Source of the DNA: Chloroflexota bacterium
Lineage (GTDB): Bacteria; Chloroflexota; Limnocylindria; P2-11E; CF-107
DNA: 37,209 nucleotides
Direction of reading: 5' to 3'
Assembly (NCBI GenBank): GCA_005881435.1
Contig: VBHP01000024.1
Location: forward strand, 1-37,209
The stretch's first letter is position 1, and each line of letters starts with the position of its first letter. Below are positions 14,721-24,270 of the stretch, in pieces. A program made the position numbers and the translations under genes. A model generated the notes under the pieces. That model saw only the letters and a list, made by a program, of their open reading frames with translations. It had not been told where the DNA came from and made no database searches.

Positions 14721-15986
14721 GTGCCCATCACCGCCATCGTCGGCGCGCAGTGGGGCGACGAAGGCAAAGGCAAGATCACAGACGTCCTCGCTCAGGACGC
14801 GGACCTCGTCATCCGGTTCCAGGGCGGCGACAACGCCGGACACACCGTGGTCAACGATCGCGGTGAATTCAAGCTCCATCTGATCCCAGCCGGGATCTTC
14901 AATCCCGACGCGGTCAATCTCATCGGGCCCGGCACCGTGGTGAATCTGCTCACGCTGGTGGAGGAGCTCGACATGCTCGAGGCTCGCGGCATCTCCACGG
15001 CGAACGTTCGGGTCGCCGACCGCGCCCACCTGGTGTTGCCTTATCACGTGATGCTCGACCGCCTGGACGAACGCGAGCGCGGCCGCCGCAAGCTCGGCAC
15101 CACCGGCCGCGGCGTCGGACCGGCGTACGCCGACAAGGTCGCGCGTCATGGGCTCCAGGCGTACGAGGTCCGTGACGAGCGCCGCTTCCGCGAGCGCATC
15201 GCGCGAAGCGTGGAGCTGAAGAACCGCATCCTCGAGGCCTACGGTGAGCAGCCGCTCGACGCCGGGCAGCTGGCGGACGACCAGCTCGAGGCCGCGGCGC
15301 GACTTGGCGACCGCATCGTCTCGGCGCTGCCATTGGTCGAGGATTTCGTGAGCCGCGACGCGCGCGTGCTGCTCGAGGGACAGCTCGGCGCCATGCGCGA
15401 TCTGGATTGGGGCATCTATCCCTTCGTCACCTCGTCGAATCCACTCGCCGGCGGCGCGTCGATTGGCGCCGGGATCCCGCCGCGCCTGATCACGCGCGTG
15501 ATCGGCGTGGTCAAGGCGTACTCGACCGCAGTGGGCGAGGGTCCGTTCCCGACCGAGCTCCACGGGCCGGAGGCCGATGCACTTCGCGAGCGCGCCGGCG
15601 AGTACGGCGCGACGACCGGACGACCGCGTCGCGTCGGTTGGTTCGATGCCGTCGCCGCGCGATACGCCCATCGCCTGAACCTGTTCACCGACATCGCCGT
15701 CACGAAGCTCGACGTGCTCGATGTGCACGAGCGCATCCCGATCGCCGTCCGTTACCGCTTGAATGGCATGGAGACGGACGACATGCCGCCGACCGGCCTC
15801 CTCGAGCAGGCTCAACCGGTGTACGAGACAGCGCCCGGCTGGTGCGTCGCCACGACCAGCGCGCGGAGCCGCGAGGCACTGCCGCGGCGGGCGCTGGGGT
15901 ATCTCGATCGCGTGTCTACGCTTGTGGGCGCGCCGATCTCCATGATCGGCGTCGGTCCGGAGCGCAAGGCGACCATCCTGACGTAA
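14721..15986 (+). CDS. purA: Adenylosuccinate synthetase
   Basis: Catalyses GTP-dependent condensation of IMP and aspartate, the first step from IMP to AMP. The 421-aa length is normal. The N terminus AIVGAQWGDEGKGKI is the GTP-binding P loop with the catalytic Asp (WGDEGKGK), then RFQGGDNAGHTV. The IMP-site loop is GTTGRGVGPAYADKV, and the C-terminal FTDIAVTKLDVLD is the guanine-binding TKLD. Start GTG 14721. It stands apart from the main pur cluster and has its own promoter; adenylosuccinate lyase (29401) completes the branch. Confidence 0.97.
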   Translation: MPITAIVGAQWGDEGKGKITDVLAQDADLVIRFQGGDNAGHTVVNDRGEFKLHLIPAGIFNPDAVNLIGPGTVVNLLTLVEELDMLEARGISTANVRVADRAHLVLPYHVMLDRLDERERGRRKLGTTGRGVGPAYADKVARHGLQAYEVRDERRFRERIARSVELKNRILEAYGEQPLDAGQLADDQLEAAARLGDRIVSALPLVEDFVSRDARVLLEGQLGAMRDLDWGIYPFVTSSNPLAGGASIGAGIPPRLITRVIGVVKAYSTAVGEGPFPTELHGPEADALRERAGEYGATTGRPRRVGWFDAVAARYAHRLNLFTDIAVTKLDVLDVHERIPIAVRYRLNGMETDDMPPTGLLEQAQPVYETAPGWCVATTSARSREALPRRALGYLDRVSTLVGAPISMIGVGPERKATILT

Positions 15987-15991
15987 CCTTT

Positions 15992-16039
15992 TTGACATTG
16001 ACGCGAGCATTTCGAGTCGTCAATATTTCGAGTCTTCAA
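15992..16039 (+). promoter_or_regulatory. marR-exporter promoter with operator-like repeats
   Basis: A -35 TTGACG (15998-16003), 17-nt spacer and -10 CAATAT (16021-16026) form a good promoter. An upstream TTGACA is at 15992. Over it lie an inverted repeat ATTGACG/CGTCAAT (15997-16003 and 16018-16024) and two direct repeats ATTTCGAGTC-TCAA (16009-16023 and 16025-16039, 16-nt period, one mismatch). This placement fits autorepression by the MarR protein encoded next. Confidence 0.65.
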
Positions 16040-16059
16040 CCTTTTATGGGAGAAACGGA

Positions 16060-16590
16060 TTGACGACCGGCGAAGAGCTCGCTCTCGCGCAGGGCCTGCT
16101 CGAGCTTCTGCCCTACCTCGGACGTGTCCTTTCTAAGAGCGCGCGCGAGCACGGCGCGATCTCCGTCGACCGGATCAAGCCCCTGGGCCTCCTGACCCAG
16201 GCCGGCCCGATCCGTGCCGGGGAGCTCGCCGAGCTCTGCCATCTCACACCCGCCGCGGTGACGCACGCGATCGACGCGCTCGTCGCCGACGGGCTTGCCC
16301 GGCGCGAGGACGACCCAGTCGACCGCCGCGCCGTGCTGTTGCATGTCACGCCCAAGGGCCGGCGCGAGATGGCTCGCGTGCAACACGCCGCGGTGGCAAC
16401 GCTTGTGCGGACCGTGGAGGGTCTCGATCCGGGCACTCGCTCCGCGCTGCGTGATGCGCTTCCGAAGCTCAAGGCCGCGTTGGCTCAATCCGAGCGCGTT
16501 TCTTCGTTTGCCGTTCATGAGTTCTCCACGATCGCGCCCGATCGTGCGGTGACCAATGCTGTGAAGAGAGGTCCTCGAAGTGTCCGCTGA
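16060..16590 (+). CDS. MarR-family transcriptional regulator
   Basis: A 176-aa winged-helix dimer-type regulator. The recognition region is IRAGELAELCHLTPAAVTHAIDALV and the wing is GLARREDDPVDRRAVLLHVTPKG, the hallmark D-R wing of MarR proteins. Start TTG 16060 behind GGGAG (16048-16052), about 7 nt spacing. The last 11 nt overlap the start of a DHA2 drug exporter, the usual pairing in which a MarR protein represses an efflux pump until a ligand releases it. The C-terminal 40 residues beyond the domain are unassigned. Confidence 0.92.
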   Translation: MTTGEELALAQGLLELLPYLGRVLSKSAREHGAISVDRIKPLGLLTQAGPIRAGELAELCHLTPAAVTHAIDALVADGLARREDDPVDRRAVLLHVTPKGRREMARVQHAAVATLVRTVEGLDPGTRSALRDALPKLKAALAQSERVSSFAVHEFSTIAPDRAVTNAVKRGPRSVR

Positions 16591-18226
16591 ACGAACCGTT
16601 GCCGACCCGCGCACGAGCCACATCGTCCGAGCCGAAAACCTGAGTCGTACCCGGCTCATCGTCGTCACGCTCGGCGTGATGATGTCGCTGCTCCTCGCCG
16701 CACTGGATCAGACGATCGTCGGAACGGCGATGCCACGCATCGTCGCGGAGCTCAACGGCTTGGATCGGTATGCCTGGGTCATCACCGCGTACCTCGTGTC
16801 CTCGACGATCATGGTCCCGATCTCGGGCAAGCTCGGCGATCTGTTCGGCCGAAAGCCGTTCCTCATCGCCGGCATGGCCGGATTCGTCGGCGCCTCGGCG
16901 TTGTGTGGACTCGCGGGCGACTTCGGCGGCATCGGTCCACTCGACGGCATGGGCCAGCTGATCCTGTTCCGCACGGTTCAGGGACTCTTTGGCGGCACGC
17001 TCTTCGCGACGGTCTTCTCCGTCATCGCCGACCTGTATCCGCCGGCGCAGCGCGCTCGCCTGCAGGGCGTGTTCGGCGGGGTCTGGGGACTAGCGTCGGT
17101 CGTAGGACCGACAGTAGGTGGCTATCTCACTGACAACTTCACCTGGCGCGCTGTCTTCTACATCAACCTGCCGCTCGGAATCGCGGCGATCCTCGTCGTC
17201 CTGCTCGGCATGCCGTTCGTGCGCTCGAAGGCATCGCTGCGCGACATCGACTTCGTCGGCGCGGCGGCGCTGACCGCGACATTGGTTCCGCTCCTCGTCG
17301 GTCTCTCGATCACGACCGATCACGCTTGGACCTCGCCCGAGGTGCTCGGGCTGCTGGGCGCGGCGCTGGTGCTGGGCGTGGCCTTCGTCTTCTTGGAGCG
17401 TCGCACCGACCACCCGATCGTGCCCTTCGAGCTGTTCAAGAACCAGACCTTCGCGGTCGCCGTTGCCGTCCGACTCGTGGTGACGTTCGGCATGTTCGGC
17501 ACGATCGCGTTCATCCCGCTGGTGTTCCAAGGCGTCCTCGGCATCCCGGCGACGAACTCCGGTCTCTTCATCACGCCGATGATGTTCGGTCTCATCGCGG
17601 CGTCGATCGTCACCGGTCAGCTGATGGTGCGCATCCGTCGCTATCGCTTCATCGGTACGGCCGGCATCGCGATCATGGCGCTCGGGATGTGGCTCCTGTC
17701 GCAGATCACGGTCTCGACCAGCGAGGGCGAGGTCGTCCGCGACATCGTCATCGTCGGGCTTGGTCTCGGCACCACGCTGCCGCTGTATCTCAACGCGGTT
17801 CAGAGCGCGGTACCGCGCAACCTCATGGGTGTGGCGACCAGCCAGATCCAGTTCTGGCAGAACATCGGCGCCACCATCGGCACCGCCGTCCTCGGCTCGC
17901 TTCTGGCAAAGCGTTTGCCCGAAGAAATCTCGACACGGATCTCCTCACTTAGCTTGCCGCCGGAGGCGCAGCAGTTCATTCCAAAGGAGCTCTTCGATCC
18001 GGCGAAGATCACGGAATTGAAGGCGACGCTGCCTCCGGTGCTGCAGCCGGTCTTCGATCAGATCCTGGTTGCGATTCGCGAGGCGCTGGCCTCCACGTTG
18101 TCCGAGCTGTTCCTCGTCGGAATGGTCGTCGTGCTCAGCGGCGTAGCCCTCTCGGTATTCCTCGAGGATGTGCCGCTCCGAGGGCGGGAACGCGCACCAG
18201 AGGCGGCTCCCGCGTTCGGGGACTAA
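16580..18226 (+). CDS. DHA2-family drug:proton antiporter (14-TMS MFS)
   Basis: A 548-aa multidrug exporter of the EmrB/QacA type. Motif D1 is LDQTIVGTAMPRIVAEL in helix 1. Motif A is GKLGDLFGRKPFL between helices 2 and 3. Motif C-like sequence GLASVVGPTVGGYL follows in helix 5. After about 13 helices there is an extended, partly polar loop (ISTRISSLSLPPEAQQFIPK, residues about 450-500) before the last helix (LFLVGMVVVLSGVALSVFL). GTG 16580 overlaps the MarR gene by 11 nt. Expression is likely controlled by that MarR protein. The substrate is unknown. Confidence 0.94.
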   Translation: MSAERTVADPRTSHIVRAENLSRTRLIVVTLGVMMSLLLAALDQTIVGTAMPRIVAELNGLDRYAWVITAYLVSSTIMVPISGKLGDLFGRKPFLIAGMAGFVGASALCGLAGDFGGIGPLDGMGQLILFRTVQGLFGGTLFATVFSVIADLYPPAQRARLQGVFGGVWGLASVVGPTVGGYLTDNFTWRAVFYINLPLGIAAILVVLLGMPFVRSKASLRDIDFVGAAALTATLVPLLVGLSITTDHAWTSPEVLGLLGAALVLGVAFVFLERRTDHPIVPFELFKNQTFAVAVAVRLVVTFGMFGTIAFIPLVFQGVLGIPATNSGLFITPMMFGLIAASIVTGQLMVRIRRYRFIGTAGIAIMALGMWLLSQITVSTSEGEVVRDIVIVGLGLGTTLPLYLNAVQSAVPRNLMGVATSQIQFWQNIGATIGTAVLGSLLAKRLPEEISTRISSLSLPPEAQQFIPKELFDPAKITELKATLPPVLQPVFDQILVAIREALASTLSELFLVGMVVVLSGVALSVFLEDVPLRGRERAPEAAPAFGD

Positions 18227-18227
18227 A

Positions 18228-18246
18228 GCCCGTAGCCCTAACGGGC
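18228..18246 (+). terminator. Weak hairpin after the exporter gene
   Basis: GCCCGT-agcccta-ACGGGC, a 6-bp stem starting 2 nt past the stop codon. It is followed by GATTGC instead of a T tract, so termination may be inefficient or factor-dependent. Confidence 0.35.
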
Positions 18247-18272
18247 GATTGCTGCCTCGGCGGCGGCTCACC

Positions 18273-18278
18273 TAGAGT
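18273..18278 (+). promoter_or_regulatory. Leaderless -10 box of the 110-aa membrane protein gene
   Basis: TAGAGT ends 10 nt before GTG 18289 with no ribosome binding site between. Confidence 0.45.
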
Positions 18279-18288
18279 CCGGCGCCGA

Positions 18289-18621
18289 GTGGGCTTCAGA
18301 GAAGTCGTCTTTCCCGTCGACTACGACAGGCCGTACGGCCTGGCCTCAGCGTGCTTCATGCTGCTCGTGGTATTCGGCGAGATCCAAGGGCTCGGTTTCA
18401 CCGCCGTCGGTCTCCTGGCGCAGCGGCCGGATCTCTTCTTCGATCTCCAGTTCGCGATCGCGCCCGCGGCCTTCCTGGTCGCACTCGCGGCCTCGGCCGC
18501 GGTGTGGCTCAAGCACCGCGCGCTCCGTCAACACATCGTGCGCTACACCGCCGACCTCTCCAGCACGCCCGAGGTCACGGCTTTCGCCGACCGCCTCGCG
18601 ACCCGCCGCCCGCAGCGCTAG
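18289..18621 (+). CDS. Small membrane protein (110 aa), unknown function
   Basis: The protein has two or three hydrophobic helices: GLASACFMLLVVFGEIQGLGF, possibly FTAVGLL, and FAIAPAAFLVALAASAAVWL. A basic C-terminal tail carries LSSTPEVTAFADRLATRRPQR. No family is recognised. It is supported by composition, the upstream -10 box and good spacing between neighbours (62 nt after the exporter, 41 nt before the next gene). Confidence 0.7.
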   Translation: MGFREVVFPVDYDRPYGLASACFMLLVVFGEIQGLGFTAVGLLAQRPDLFFDLQFAIAPAAFLVALAASAAVWLKHRALRQHIVRYTADLSSTPEVTAFADRLATRRPQR

Positions 18622-18662
18622 CCCCCGGGCCCGGTTTTCGAATCTAGGTAAAACTCCCTCGC

Positions 18663-19724
18663 TTGTTTGCGCGCGGCAAGGGCCGGTGCCAGCGTCGCAC
18701 CGTGACCCCGAACGTGATCCTGCCGCTGCTCTCCTCGTCCCTTTCGTTCACCTTCGCCGCGCTCGTGTTCGCGCAATGGCTGCGACGCCGTCGCGCTTTC
18801 CAGCTGGTGTGGAGCGTCGGACTGCTCTGGTACGGCATCAGCGCCGGGACCGAATTTCTGGGGTCCGCGATCGGCTGGAGCGAGCCGCTGTATCGGGCCT
18901 GGTATCTGATCGGCGCGTTCTTCGTCGCCGCGTATCTCGGCATGGGCACCGCGTACCTCCTGGCGCGGACGCGCTTCGGCTACTTCGTCTCGGCGAGCCT
19001 CGCGTTCGCCGGCTTGATCACGTTCGCGGCCGGCCCGAAGTACGACGCAATTACGGCGGCTACAGCCGGCTTCGCCGTCTCGCTGGCCGCAGCCGTGGCT
19101 GTCGCGCTCGCGACGACGTTCCGTCGCGACCTCGCGGCGCACGTGCTCTTCGCCTTCCTCCTGGCGTCGTCTGTGGCCATCGCCGTGCTCGTGCTGACCG
19201 CACCGATCGCGGCGCCGGGCTACGCCACGGATCCGCACACGGGCGTGCCGATCGGCGATGCCATGCCCGGCTACCTGCGACCGCTGACGATCCCGTTCAA
19301 TGTCGCGGGCGCGCTCTCGCTCGTCTTCGGCGCGCTCTTCTCCGCGTACGTGTTCATGCCGAAGTCGAAGGTCCTCCGCGCGAAGGTCCGCATTCCGGTG
19401 CTCGCGCAGCTGTACGGACTCGTCGCGGTGGTCGTGAACTTCATCGTCTCCCTTCCCGGAGCGGTCGTTGCGCTCTTCAGCGGTGGCCTGCACTCGCGCG
19501 TTCCGGCCACGATCCTGATCGCGCTGGGCGGCTTCATTCCCGGCGTGACCAGCGGCCTCAATCGCTTCGGCGTGACCTGGTCGTTCTTTCTCGGAGAGTT
19601 CATCGGCGTGCTGCTCATCTTCGTCGGCTTCGTCGTGAGCACCGAGGTCTTCGGCGAGCGCGTGCGTTTGGGCATGCTCGACCTCAAGCGCTCCGAACCG
19701 GCCCCGGCGCGGCAGGCTTCCTAG
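18663..19724 (+). CDS. Polytopic membrane protein, unknown function
   Basis: A 353-aa protein with about eight hydrophobic helices, starting with VILPLLSSSLSFTFAALVFAQW and ending with FFLGEFIGVLLIFVGFVVSTEVFG. The second helix region contains LVWSVGLLWYGISAGTEFLG, and further on FNVAGALSLVFGALFSAYVF precedes a basic loop. I do not recognise a family with confidence; it resembles uncharacterised multi-pass proteins of high-GC bacteria. TTG 18663 follows a TAAAACT box by 7 nt (leaderless), but GTG 18702 would also give a sensible N terminus. The gene ends 42 nt before guaB. Confidence 0.75.
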   Translation: MFARGKGRCQRRTVTPNVILPLLSSSLSFTFAALVFAQWLRRRRAFQLVWSVGLLWYGISAGTEFLGSAIGWSEPLYRAWYLIGAFFVAAYLGMGTAYLLARTRFGYFVSASLAFAGLITFAAGPKYDAITAATAGFAVSLAAAVAVALATTFRRDLAAHVLFAFLLASSVAIAVLVLTAPIAAPGYATDPHTGVPIGDAMPGYLRPLTIPFNVAGALSLVFGALFSAYVFMPKSKVLRAKVRIPVLAQLYGLVAVVVNFIVSLPGAVVALFSGGLHSRVPATILIALGGFIPGVTSGLNRFGVTWSFFLGEFIGVLLIFVGFVVSTEVFGERVRLGMLDLKRSEPAPARQAS

Positions 19725-21266
<1,542 letters not shown>

Positions 21267-21280
21267 GGAGACGACGACGG

Positions 21281-21322
21281 ATGAGCGACAGCGAATATCG
21301 AGGGGTGAGGTCGGGAGCGTGA
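21281..21322 (+). CDS. Possible 13-codon leader ORF overlapping tldD
   Basis: ATG 21281 opens a frame MSDSEYRGVRSGA whose TGA overlaps the GTG start of tldD in a GTGA, the same 4-nt coupling used between real genes here. It has no obvious ribosome binding site (the bases before are a GAC-rich run). It may be translated and deliver ribosomes to tldD, or may be chance. Confidence 0.3.
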   Translation: MSDSEYRGVRSGA

Positions 21323-22773
21323 CCTTCTCGCGCGACCTCGCCATGCGCGCACTCGATACCGCGCGCGTGCGGGGCGCCACGTACGCCGACGTGCGCTACG
21401 TGCGTCGCGAGGTCGAGCAGATGGCGGTGCGGAACGGGCACATCGATTCGGTGACCGGGTCGGAGGACGTCGGTTTCGCGGTGCGCGCGCTGACGGACGG
21501 GGCCTGGGGCTTCGCCGCCTCGCAGCTGCTGACGTTGCCCGAGGCGGATCGTGTCGCGGCGCTCGCCGTGGAGATCGCGCAGGCCAGCGCGCTGGTCAAA
21601 CGCGCGGACGTTCGTCTCGCGGCGGCGCCGGCGCCACGGGCGACGTACCGCACGCCGATCGAGATCGACCCGTTCGCGGTGCCGTTGTCCGAGCGGCTGG
21701 ATCTGCTGCTGCGCGCCGACACCGCCATGCGGGCCGCCGCGGAGCTCCGCACCACGCGCTCGTCGGCGGAGATCTCACGCGAGGAGAAGGTCTTCGCCTC
21801 CACCGACGGGGCGTACGTCGACCAGACGCTGTTCGAGACCGGTTGCGGCATCGAGGCCGAGGCCGTCGGCGACTCGGAGATGCAGCGTCGGTCGTATCCG
21901 AACTCGGGCGCGCGCCACCAGAACACCGGCGGCTGGGAGTTCGTGATCAAGCAGGACCTTGTCGGCAACGCGCCACGCATCGCGCAGGAAGCCCGTGCCC
22001 TGCTGACCGCGAAGCCGTGTCCCGCCGACGTGCGCATGACGGTGATCCTCTCCGGTAATCAGGCTGCCCTGCAGGTGCATGAGTCGTGCGGTCATCCGAT
22101 CGAGCTCGATCGCGCCCTTGGCTCGGAGGCGGCGTACGCCGGCATGTCGTTCCTCACGCCGGACCGCCTCGGCAGCTTCCGCTACGGCAGCGAGCAGGTG
22201 AACATCCAGATCGACTCGCTCTCGCCTGGCGGGCTGGGCACGTTCGGCTATGACGACGAGGGTGTGCCGGGGTCGAAAGGATGGGCCGTCCGCGAGGGAC
22301 TCTTTGTCGGCTATCTCATGAGCCGCGAGACCGCGGCGCGCCTTGGGCTCAGCTCCAACGGGACCATGCGCGCCGACGGCTGGGGCCGGCTGCCCCTGAT
22401 CCGCATGACCAACGTGTCGCTGATGCCCGGACGCTGGACGCTCGATCACCTGATCGCCGACACCGATGACGGCATTTACATGGACACGAACCGGTCGTGG
22501 TCCATCGACGATCGGCGGCTCAACTTCCAATTCGGCACCGAGATCGCCTGGGAGATCAAGGGCGGCAAGAAAGGCGAGATGCTCCGCAACGCCACCTACA
22601 CCGGCATCACGCCGGAGTTCTGGGGCAGCTGCGACGCCGTGTGCGACGACAGCGATTGGGTCATGTGGGGCACGCCGAACTGCGGGAAGGGCCAGCCGGG
22701 ACAGGTCGCGCACACCGGGCATGGTGCCGCGGCGGCGCGGTTCCGCAACGTTCGCGTCGGCGTGGTGCAGTGA
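21319..22773 (+). CDS. tldD: TldD metalloprotease subunit
   Basis: The catalytic subunit of the TldD/TldE heterodimeric protease, which trims unfolded or modified peptides (microcin B17 maturation, CcdA turnover) in the cytoplasm. The 484-aa protein has HESCGH (H254-E255-x3-H259), the HExxxH zinc-binding helix of the family, and the fourth ligand in the conserved GTPNCGKGQPGQ near the C terminus. Start GTG 21319 follows GGGAG closely. The stop overlaps the tldE start by one base (TGATG). It sits between guaB and guaA with no candidate substrate peptide gene beside it. Confidence 0.94.
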   Translation: MTFSRDLAMRALDTARVRGATYADVRYVRREVEQMAVRNGHIDSVTGSEDVGFAVRALTDGAWGFAASQLLTLPEADRVAALAVEIAQASALVKRADVRLAAAPAPRATYRTPIEIDPFAVPLSERLDLLLRADTAMRAAAELRTTRSSAEISREEKVFASTDGAYVDQTLFETGCGIEAEAVGDSEMQRRSYPNSGARHQNTGGWEFVIKQDLVGNAPRIAQEARALLTAKPCPADVRMTVILSGNQAALQVHESCGHPIELDRALGSEAAYAGMSFLTPDRLGSFRYGSEQVNIQIDSLSPGGLGTFGYDDEGVPGSKGWAVREGLFVGYLMSRETAARLGLSSNGTMRADGWGRLPLIRMTNVSLMPGRWTLDHLIADTDDGIYMDTNRSWSIDDRRLNFQFGTEIAWEIKGGKKGEMLRNATYTGITPEFWGSCDAVCDDSDWVMWGTPNCGKGQPGQVAHTGHGAAAARFRNVRVGVVQ

Positions 22774-24149
22774 TGGCCGTCAGCCAGCAGTCGGCTGTGC
22801 TCGGCGAGACGGCGCTCCGCGCGGCGACGCAAAAGGCGTTGGCGGCCGCGAAGGGTGACGAGGTCGAGGTGCTGGTGCTGTCGCGGGACCTCGGCCTGAC
22901 GCGATTCGCCAACAGCGAGATCCACCAGAACATGCGCATCGCCTCGGCCGACATACGCGTGCGTGTCGTGCGCGACAAGCGCGTCGCGACCGTGTGGACC
23001 AACCGTCTCGATGACGACGGTATTCAGCGCGCGGCGCGCGACGCCAGCGAAAAGGCGCTCGTCTCGCCCGAGAATCCGGAGTGGGGTGGACTTCCCGGCG
23101 TGTCGTCGTATCCGCGCGTCGATGCCTTCGACGACGAGACCGCGACCACGACGCCCGAGCGGCGCGCACGCCTGGTCGGCGTGATCTGCGATCCCTCCTT
23201 CGAGCGAAAGCTTCGAGCCGCCGGTTACGTCTCGACGACCGTGACCGAGGTGGCGGTGGCGAATTCGCACGGCGTCTGGGCCTATCAGCCGGCGACCATT
23301 GCCGAGGCTCAAGCCGTCGTGCTCGGTGAGGCCGGGTCCGGGTACGGCGGCAGGCTCGACGCGCGGATCGGCGCGATCGACGCCGAGGCCGTTTCCCGCG
23401 AGGCCATCGACAAGGCCCTGCGCGCCCAGAATCCGCGCGAGCTTCCGGCCGGCGATTACGAGGTCGTGCTCGAGCCGTACGCCGTAGCCGACATCGTCGA
23501 GTTCCTGGGCGAGGCGCTCACTGGCCTGGCGCTGGAGGAAGGCTCCTCGTTCGTCGGCGGTCGCTTCGGGGAGCGGGTGACCGGCGAGGCCGTGACCATG
23601 ATCGACGATCCGCTCGACCGCCACTGCCTGCCGCAGGCCTTCGACTTCGAGGGTGCGCGTTCCGAGCGCGTCACGCTCATCGAGCGCGGCGCGGCGCGCG
23701 CCGTGGTGTACGACTCGCAGACCGCGGCGCGGAACAAGGCCCGCAACACCGGGCACGCGTACTTCTCCAGCGAGGCGTATCCGTATCCGCTGCACCTGCG
23801 ACTCGAAGCCGGAACCGCGTCGCGCGAGGAGCTCATCCGCGGCGTCAAGCGCGGTCTCCTGATCACGCGGTTCTGGTACACGCGGTGGGTGCACCCGCTG
23901 CGGACGATCGTCACGGGGATGACCCGGGACGGTGTCTTCGCCATCGAGAACGGCGAGGTCGCGTTCCCGGTCCGCAACTTCCGCTTCACCCAGTCCTACC
24001 ACGAGGCGCTCGGCGCGACGATCGCGTTGGAGAAAGATCTTCTCCTGCAGCGGATCGATCGCTTCACCTACGGTTTCGACACCGGTTTCTGCCGCGTGCC
24101 GGCGATCCGTCTCGGCTCGTTCACCTTCACCGGGACCACCCAGTATTGA
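22773..24149 (+). CDS. tldE: TldE/PmbA partner subunit
   Basis: The 458-aa partner of TldD. It has the overall PmbA/TldE fold sequence: RFANSEIHQNMRIASADIRVRVV near the N terminus, GDYEVVLEPYAVADIVEFLG, and TRFWYTRWVHPLRTIVTGMTRDGVF then IENGEV at the C terminus. It lacks the HExxxH motif, as expected for the non-catalytic subunit that closes the active-site cavity. ATG 22773 is chosen for the one-base TGATG overlap; the frame is open further upstream only as a shadow of tldD. A strong terminator follows. Confidence 0.93.
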   Translation: MAVSQQSAVLGETALRAATQKALAAAKGDEVEVLVLSRDLGLTRFANSEIHQNMRIASADIRVRVVRDKRVATVWTNRLDDDGIQRAARDASEKALVSPENPEWGGLPGVSSYPRVDAFDDETATTTPERRARLVGVICDPSFERKLRAAGYVSTTVTEVAVANSHGVWAYQPATIAEAQAVVLGEAGSGYGGRLDARIGAIDAEAVSREAIDKALRAQNPRELPAGDYEVVLEPYAVADIVEFLGEALTGLALEEGSSFVGGRFGERVTGEAVTMIDDPLDRHCLPQAFDFEGARSERVTLIERGAARAVVYDSQTAARNKARNTGHAYFSSEAYPYPLHLRLEAGTASREELIRGVKRGLLITRFWYTRWVHPLRTIVTGMTRDGVFAIENGEVAFPVRNFRFTQSYHEALGATIALEKDLLLQRIDRFTYGFDTGFCRVPAIRLGSFTFTGTTQY

Positions 24150-24180
24150 ATTCGTCTCGGATGCTACGCATCCTCGCCGC

Positions 24181-24232
24181 AAAAGGGGCGGCGCGGCCGG
24201 GCAAAGCCCTTCCCCCGCGCCGCTTTTGTTTC
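24181..24232 (+). terminator. Terminator of the guaB-tldD-tldE unit
   Basis: GCGGCGCGG (24188-24196) pairs with CCGCGCCGC (24215-24223), 9 bp, with an 18-nt loop that can add a smaller internal stem. It is followed by TTTTGTTTCT. Four A residues before the stem give only a short T4 tract on the other strand. It separates tldE from guaA. Confidence 0.85.
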
Positions 24233-24270
24233 TAATTTGGTTGGGCATGAGCGAGCGGGGTCAGGTTTGA
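24233..24270 (+). promoter_or_regulatory. guaA promoter with 7-codon leader ORF
   Basis: The -10 TAATTT (24233-24238) ends 8 nt before ATG 24247, so the first start codon on the mRNA would be this leaderless ATG. It opens MSERGQV and stops with a TGA (24268-24270) that overlaps the TTG start of guaA in TTGA. Translation of guaA may depend on ribosomes ending on this mini-ORF. The -10 directly follows the tldE terminator, marking a new transcript. Confidence 0.5.

Noticed and set aside
18630-18645. CCGGGCCCGGTTTT as a terminator
   Set aside because: The palindrome has no loop bases, so it cannot form a stable hairpin of useful length.
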